Assembly: GCA_043764015.1 (NCBI GenBank)
Contig: JAYUKY010000121.1
Span: forward strand, 25,687 to 89,686
From: JANYGM01 sp043764015
Lineage (GTDB): Bacteria; Bacteroidota; Bacteroidia; Cytophagales; Thermonemataceae
DNA: 64,000 nucleotides
Reading direction: 5' to 3'
In this document: positions 59,343 through 64,000 of the stretch, piece by piece
Layout: each line of letters opens with the position of its first letter
How positions within the stretch are numbered: position 1 is the stretch's first letter
Position numbers and translations under genes: made by a program
Notes under the pieces: model-generated
What the model saw: the letters and a program-made list of their open reading frames with translations, nothing else
Databases searched by the model: none
Told to the model about the DNA's origin: nothing

Positions 59343-60749
59343 TTAAAGGTTTTTTATTCTGATATTATTGGGATAATAATTATTTATTCGTCCGGAAAGA
59401 CGTTTAAACCAACCCAAAGGCAAATCTTGATAAGTGGCAAGTGTCCAACCAAAAGGACTATTTTCTTGTGATTTATCTAATTCAAAAGGTTGTTTTCTCA
59501 AAAAATCTAATGATTGCTCGTGAGAAAGTGCCATACGTGTATATAAAGGCATATTTGCATTTTCAGGTGCAAGCAAATCACACATAGCAAGTTCGTGGGA
59601 GGGAATAAAATCTTTGCCTTTTATTTCGCCAATAAGTGTACCAAAATTTTTCATAAAAAGGTAACCATCAAGGTTTTTAAACTTTTCCTCGTGTATTTTT
59701 GGAACAGCAAAAACAAGTGATTTATTGACAGAAAACAAACTAAAACTATCTGCATTGTTCAGCCAATTACGCACAAATGCCAAATCTTTTTTATTAAGTT
59801 CTTCATAACGGCTTTTTTGTCTTCTAAATTTTATACCTTCTGTAAAAATATTTCTCTGCAAAACCGCTACAAAAAAACCTTCTCCCTGCGTTTTATGAGG
59901 ATAAAAATGATACCCAATTATTTCACCTTTCAGACTGTTTTCACGTGTTTCTTGGATATTAAAATTGCTCAAGTCAAGTTCCACACAGGAAAAACCCATT
60001 TCATTAACCAAAAAATGCAAATTTTCTTCATTTTCTTGTCTATTAAAAGTACAAGTGCTATAAACTAAATAACCACCTTGTTTGATGCTAGGCGCAATAT
60101 CCGCCAAAATACGTTTCTGACGTGAGCTACAAATCTGCACATTTGCCTCTGACCACTCACGTAAAGCGTTTTCCTCTTTCCTAAACATTCCCTCGCCAGA
60201 GCAAGGCGCATCAACCACCACAATATCAAAAAAACCTTCCAAACGTCCAAAAGTTTCAGCATCATTGCTTGTAAGGGCATAATTGGTGTTTCCCCAACGA
60301 GTCATATTTTCCTCCAAAATCCCCAAACGTGCCTTAATGACTTCATTGCTCACCAAAAAACTTTTTTCACCAATAATAGTACTAATATGCGTACTTTTAC
60401 CACCTGGTGCAGCGCACAAATCAAGCACACAAATTGGGTTTTTATCCAAATTATTAGGTAAAATCTGTCCTAAAACTTCTTCTAGAAACATAGAAGAGGC
60501 TTCTTGCACATAATATGCACCCGCCCAAAAGTTCGCATCTAACGTAAAACTAGGTCTTTCCGCCAAATAAAAGCCTTCTTTACACCAAAAAACAGGGTTT
60601 TCTGTATATTGAGAAGGAAAAATAGTTGTTTTTTTAGGATTTAGACGAATAGAAATAGTGGCGGGTTGCTCCAAACTTTCTAATAAAGCCATAGCCTCTT
60701 TTTCGTCAAAATTAGCCTTAATACGTATTTTAAATAGTTCTGGAAGCAT
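59343..60749 (-). CDS. RsmF-like rRNA cytosine-C5 methyltransferase (NOL1/NOP2/Sun)
   Basis: 468 residues from ATG at 60749 (MLPELFKIRIKANF); an in-frame start at 60803 only adds repeat leader. SAM motif CVLDLCAAPGGKSTHIS, the VVDAPCSGEGMFRKEENALR motif with the first catalytic Cys and YSTCTFNRQENEENL with the second place it in the RsmB/RsmF group. The C-terminal 150 residues resemble the extra PUA-like domain of RsmF (YLFMKNFGTLIGEIKGKDFI, HELAMCDLLAPENANMPLYT). It probably modifies 16S rRNA. Confidence 0.88.
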   Translation of the reverse strand: MLPELFKIRIKANFDEKEAMALLESLEQPATISIRLNPKKTTIFPSQYTENPVFWCKEGFYLAERPSFTLDANFWAGAYYVQEASSMFLEEVLGQILPNNLDKNPICVLDLCAAPGGKSTHISTIIGEKSFLVSNEVIKARLGILEENMTRWGNTNYALTSNDAETFGRLEGFFDIVVVDAPCSGEGMFRKEENALREWSEANVQICSSRQKRILADIAPSIKQGGYLVYSTCTFNRQENEENLHFLVNEMGFSCVELDLSNFNIQETRENSLKGEIIGYHFYPHKTQGEGFFVAVLQRNIFTEGIKFRRQKSRYEELNKKDLAFVRNWLNNADSFSLFSVNKSLVFAVPKIHEEKFKNLDGYLFMKNFGTLIGEIKGKDFIPSHELAMCDLLAPENANMPLYTRMALSHEQSLDFLRKQPFELDKSQENSPFGWTLATYQDLPLGWFKRLSGRINNYYPNNIRIKNL

Positions 60750-60880
60750 TTTTTGGTATGTGATGTATAATATATGAGATAAAAAATGATGCAATCTACT
60801 CAAAAAAAATGTAATTCGTAATTTCTAATTCGTAATTGACGGATTTTTTACTTACTTTGCAACCTAATATATCTTTATTT

Positions 60881-63454
60881 ATGACTCCGAATTTCTTAAA
60901 AAACTTTCTTCCACATATCATTGTGGTTGCACTTAGCTTAATCATTGCTTTAGCGTATATGTCGCCTGTGTTAAGCAATAAAAATCTTAAACAACATGAC
61001 GTAGTTCAGGCAAAATCAATAGCAAAACATAACGTAGAATACTATAAAACAAGCGGAGAAGTATCTTTGTGGTCACCGTCTGCTTTTTCAGGAATGCCCG
61101 CTTATATGATTGTGATGGACTATCCCAACAGCATAACATTGCATTTAGGGCGTTTGGTGATGAAAATATTACCAGAACCTGCTAATTATGTGTTTCTTTA
61201 CTTGATATGCTGTTATATTGCTTTATCTTTATTGGGAATACGCCCCACAGTAGCATTTTTAGGTGCAATAGCTTATTCTTTTGGGGCTTATAATATTATC
61301 AATATTGGTGCTGGGCATATGTCTAAGGTACTTGCTGTAGCTACTGCACCGCCATTTTTGGCAGCAGTCATAATGACTTTTAGAGGGAAATACTTGCTTG
61401 GAGGTATTCTTGTGGCACTTTTTGCTGGTATTCATCAATTTAGTAATTTCGTTCAAATAACCTATTACTTACTTTTTTCTTTTCTGATTTTTGGTGTGAT
61501 ATTTTTTATAGAAGCATTCAAAACCAAGCAATTAAAGCAATTTTTTATAGCTACTACTATTGTGGTTGGTGCGGGTCTTATTAGTCTTGGCACACACGCC
61601 TCACGCTACCTAACGACTTATGGCTACTCACGAGAAACCATCAGAGGGAAATCTGACCTTTCAGATGAAGCGCAATATGTGCTAAACCCTGAAACCAAAA
61701 AAAGTAAGGAAATAACCGCCAGAGATGGTTTAGACAAAACTTATGCCTTTAATTGGAGCTACGGAATTTTGGAAACCTTCAACCTTTTTATTCCTAATTT
61801 TATGGGTGGGGCGTCTGGTGGCGTACTTCCAAAAAATTCTAATACCTTTAAAACGCTGACTTCAAAAGGCGTTACTGATGAGCAGGCGCAGGGTTTTGTA
61901 GATGGTGGCGTTCCTGCATATTGGGGTGAGCAACCAGGCACAGGCGGACCTGCGTATATGGGTGCAATTTTGGTGTTTTTAGCAGTTTTTGGTTTTATGA
62001 TTTCTCAAAATAAGCTCAAATGGTGGGCTTTGGGCAGTTTTAGCATATTTTTGGGGATTGCGTGGGGACACAATTTTTTCCTAAATGATTTTCTTTTTGA
62101 TTATTTGCCACTCTTTAACAAATTTAGGGCAGTAACAATGACACTTTCTGTGGCAAGTATTTTTCTGGTCGTTCTGGCAGTTTTAGGTTTAGAAGAATTG
62201 GCTAATATGAATAAAAAAACCTCTCATAACCCCTCCTCGCAAGGGGAGGAACTCACTTCCCTCCCTTCTAAGGAGGCACTGGTTATGGCTTCTGACCAAA
62301 CTATTAAAAAACTTTTGTATGCTTTTTCAGGAATAGGCGGATTAGCTTTGATTTTTGCGGTTTTGGGTGGTGTTTTGTTTGATTTTACTTCAAAAAATGA
62401 TGCAGGTTTTCAGCAACAACTCCAAAAAATGCTAGGTGATATGAGTTTTGCCAGCGAAATAATGCGTGCTATTCGTGAAGATAGATTAAATTTATTACGT
62501 ACAGATGCTTTTAGAACAGTCTTCTTTGTATCTGTGGCGGCGGGCTTGGTTTGGGCGTATCTCAAAAAATACTTCAATTTTACAGTTTTGGCAGTTTCTC
62601 TTTCTTTTTTTATTTTGATTGATTTATGGATAGTGGATAAACGCTACCTTAATAATTCAAACTTTGTACTAAAAGAAGAGGTGTTGGAAGTGGCTCTCAC
62701 AAGTGCAGATGAGCAAATATTGAAAGATAAAACTAATTTTAGGGTGTTGAATATGGCTACCAGTCCATTTCAAGATGCAGAAACTTCTTTTTATCATTTA
62801 TCTGTTGGTGGCTATCACGCTGCAAAGCTAAAACGCTACCAAGAGCTTATAGAAGGGCATATCAACAACAATAATATGGGGGTTTTAAATATGCTAAATA
62901 CTAAATATGTTATTCAAGAAAACGACAAAAAACAACTTGTAGCTATTACTAACACGCAGGCGTTGGGCAATGCGTGGTTCGTGCCAGCCTACAAGGTTGT
63001 GGCAAATGCTGATGAAGAATTAAGAGCGCTAAAAGGCTTTGATGCACTCAAAATGGCATTTATTGATAAGAAATTTGAAAAAGATTTGACTAACTTGCCT
63101 TCAAATGCTATTCAGTATGATTCCATGGCAACTATCAAACTAAAAGACCCAAAACCTGACCTAATGACCTACGAAACATCAGCCAAAACGCCACAATTAG
63201 CGGTTTTCTCTGAAATTTATTATAAAGAAAGTTTATCAGAATGGATTTGTTTTATTGATGGAAAAGAAGTACCTTACGTGCGTGCTAACTACGTGTTACG
63301 TGCTTGCGTTGTGCCTGCGGGAAACCACAAAATTGAATTTAAGTTTGTGTCAAAAGGCTACAAAACAGGAGAAACTATTGCACTCATCAGCTCAGTAATA
63401 ATGGTTTTAATGACCGCAATAGCACTATTTTTGTATTTTAAGAAGAAGAATTAA
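60881..63454 (+). CDS. YfhO-family membrane protein with embedded palindromic element
   Basis: 857 residues from ATG at 60881 (MTPNFLKNFLPHIIVVALSL). At least ten membrane helices and the motifs LKQHDVVQAKSIAKH, LWSPSAFSGMPAYMIV and LPLFNKFRAVTMTLSVASIF mark the YfhO family, which in Firmicutes is implicated in lipoteichoic acid glycosylation. In Bacteroidetes it is a common protein of unknown role. A palindromic element at 62225-62287 encodes residues 449-469 (HNPSSQGEELTSLPSKEALV) in a cytoplasmic loop before the next helix. The downstream dciA-like gene is 12 bases away and co-transcribed. Confidence 0.85.
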   Translation: MTPNFLKNFLPHIIVVALSLIIALAYMSPVLSNKNLKQHDVVQAKSIAKHNVEYYKTSGEVSLWSPSAFSGMPAYMIVMDYPNSITLHLGRLVMKILPEPANYVFLYLICCYIALSLLGIRPTVAFLGAIAYSFGAYNIINIGAGHMSKVLAVATAPPFLAAVIMTFRGKYLLGGILVALFAGIHQFSNFVQITYYLLFSFLIFGVIFFIEAFKTKQLKQFFIATTIVVGAGLISLGTHASRYLTTYGYSRETIRGKSDLSDEAQYVLNPETKKSKEITARDGLDKTYAFNWSYGILETFNLFIPNFMGGASGGVLPKNSNTFKTLTSKGVTDEQAQGFVDGGVPAYWGEQPGTGGPAYMGAILVFLAVFGFMISQNKLKWWALGSFSIFLGIAWGHNFFLNDFLFDYLPLFNKFRAVTMTLSVASIFLVVLAVLGLEELANMNKKTSHNPSSQGEELTSLPSKEALVMASDQTIKKLLYAFSGIGGLALIFAVLGGVLFDFTSKNDAGFQQQLQKMLGDMSFASEIMRAIREDRLNLLRTDAFRTVFFVSVAAGLVWAYLKKYFNFTVLAVSLSFFILIDLWIVDKRYLNNSNFVLKEEVLEVALTSADEQILKDKTNFRVLNMATSPFQDAETSFYHLSVGGYHAAKLKRYQELIEGHINNNNMGVLNMLNTKYVIQENDKKQLVAITNTQALGNAWFVPAYKVVANADEELRALKGFDALKMAFIDKKFEKDLTNLPSNAIQYDSMATIKLKDPKPDLMTYETSAKTPQLAVFSEIYYKESLSEWICFIDGKEVPYVRANYVLRACVVPAGNHKIEFKFVSKGYKTGETIALISSVIMVLMTAIALFLYFKKKN
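62225..62287 (+). repeat. Palindromic element embedded in the YfhO gene (copy C)
   Basis: Arms CATAACCCCTCCTC...GGTTATG with two inner hairpins (CCCCTCCTCGCAAGGGGAGG and CCCTCCCTTCTAAGGAGG). It is shorter and more divergent than copies A and B, but uses the same relative reading frame (PSSQGEE here against PSLKGGE in B). Confidence 0.75.
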
Positions 63455-63466
63455 CAATTATCACCA

Positions 63467-63778
63467 ATGAAAACCTTTACCGACACCTCCAGAAAATCTA
63501 GTACAAGCACCATAAAACAGGCTATTGAGGCACTTTTAGATGCTTACAAAATACGTGGAAAATTCAATGAAACCAACATAACGGTTTCTTGGGAACGTAT
63601 CATGGGTGCAGCCGTTGCCAACAGAACATCAGAATTATACATAAAAAACGGAACTTTGTTTGTGAAACTCACGTCTGCCGTACTAAAAAACGAGCTTTCT
63701 ATGTCAAAAACAAAGATTTTAGCTAATTTTGAGCAAGATTGTGGCGAGAAAATGATAGACCATATTGTATTTTTATAA
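63467..63778 (+). CDS. DUF721 (DciA-like) protein
   Basis: 103 residues. TIKQAIEALLDAYKIRGKFN, SWERIMGAAVANRTSELYIK, GTLFVKLTSAVLKNELSM and the ending match DUF721, the domain of DciA, which helps load the replicative helicase DnaB in many bacteria. The Trp of VSWERIMG is conserved. The gene directly follows yfhO with a 12-base spacing. Confidence 0.85.
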   Translation: MKTFTDTSRKSSTSTIKQAIEALLDAYKIRGKFNETNITVSWERIMGAAVANRTSELYIKNGTLFVKLTSAVLKNELSMSKTKILANFEQDCGEKMIDHIVFL

Positions 63779-63960
63779 AAATAATGATATGATTTAAAAT
63801 ATTATTCTGGAAGAAAATAGTAACTATTTAGGTCATAAATAATCTATTTGTAGATACGCCACCACAGTACATATCCATGTAGAGAAATGTATTTACACCA
63901 AACTTATTATTAGACCTCCTGCGAAAGTCGGAATAGTGTAGCAATTTAACAAAAAAGTGT

Positions 63961-63968
63961 TATTTTTG
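63961..63968 (+). promoter_or_regulatory. -7 box TATTTTTG at the right edge
   Basis: Consensus TAnnTTTG five bases before an ATG at 63974, which implies a leaderless or nearly leaderless transcript. Confidence 0.45.
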
Positions 63969-63973
63969 CAATT

Positions 63974-64000
63974 ATGGAAGGAATAAAATATAATAAACTG
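63974..64000 (+). CDS. Start of an unknown gene cut by the window edge, possibly a transposase
   Basis: Only MEGIKYNKL is visible. It follows a -7 box closely. About 60 bases upstream, AGACCTCCTGCGAAAGTCGG (63912-63931) looks like the kind of terminal repeat seen at IS5-group elements in Bacteroidetes, and leading MEGIKYxKL sequences occur in their transposases. This is a guess from short sequence. Confidence 0.3.

Overview
The window is AT-rich chromosomal DNA of a Bacteroidota bacterium, most likely a gliding member of the Cytophagales (an inference; the genus cannot be settled from sequence alone). Pointers are the short Bacteroidetes-type primary sigma factor, promoters of the TTG-N19-TAnnTTTG type, a fused SecDF, the large two-part IspG, a GldB gliding lipoprotein, a hydrolase with a type IX secretion sorting domain, and several paired outer-membrane beta-barrel proteins. 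Shine-Dalgarno sequences are rare. Most genes are single units with their own hairpin terminators.

Layout. 1-10.6 kb: 5' part of an SNF2-type helicase, a lone HlyD-like adaptor, a histidine-kinase-like protein lacking its phosphoacceptor histidine, two DUF6089-like barrels, a methyltransferase, an Atg22-like MFS protein and a thiolase. 10.9-19.1 kb: MenE-like ligase, DedA protein, CoA-binding protein, TcdA, MBL hydrolase, primary sigma factor, YicC RNase, ferrochelatase and an HsdR-N nuclease-like protein. 19.5-26 kb: FtsZ with a very long tail, a polysaccharide export lipoprotein, RfbC, an SH3 lipoprotein and a DUF4139 protein. 26-37 kb: small membrane genes, tRNA-Cys, radical SAM, GldB, a secreted glutaredoxin-DM9 fusion, ATP-grasp, MenF, a T9SS serine hydrolase, IspG and MenI. 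37-50 kb is the most accessory-like part: a nonsense-interrupted AlbA/Schlafen-type regulator, an acyl-CoA carboxylase beta subunit, two paralogous coiled-coil membrane proteins around an unknown gene, a 1778-residue DUF5724/DUF4132 protein and an HTH-PIN toxin-antitoxin pair. 50-64 kb: enolase, CAP protein, VapBC-like pair, BioB, RelBE-like pair, SecDF, RsmF-like methyltransferase, YfhO, a DciA-like protein, and the possible edge of an insertion sequence.

Functional links are loose. MenE, MenF and MenI belong to menaquinone synthesis but are scattered. RfbC and the Wza-like lipoprotein overlap closely and serve surface polysaccharide. SecDF, the T9SS cargo and the barrels describe the export and envelope side.

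The most unusual content is repetitive DNA. (1) Palindromic elements sit in frame inside protein-coding genes (helicase, TcdA, YfhO) and are translated in a related frame. (2) Two 166-167 bp non-coding elements have 15-bp terminal inverted repeats and perfect 9-bp target duplications; each contains two copies of a ~32-nt hairpin-tip core that also occurs alone near enolase. (3) G-free short-period repeat tracts lie between a promoter -7 box and the start codon of about ten genes. (4) A RelBE module is bounded by 32-bp direct repeats that carry the promoter -33 box and begin at the toxin stop codon.
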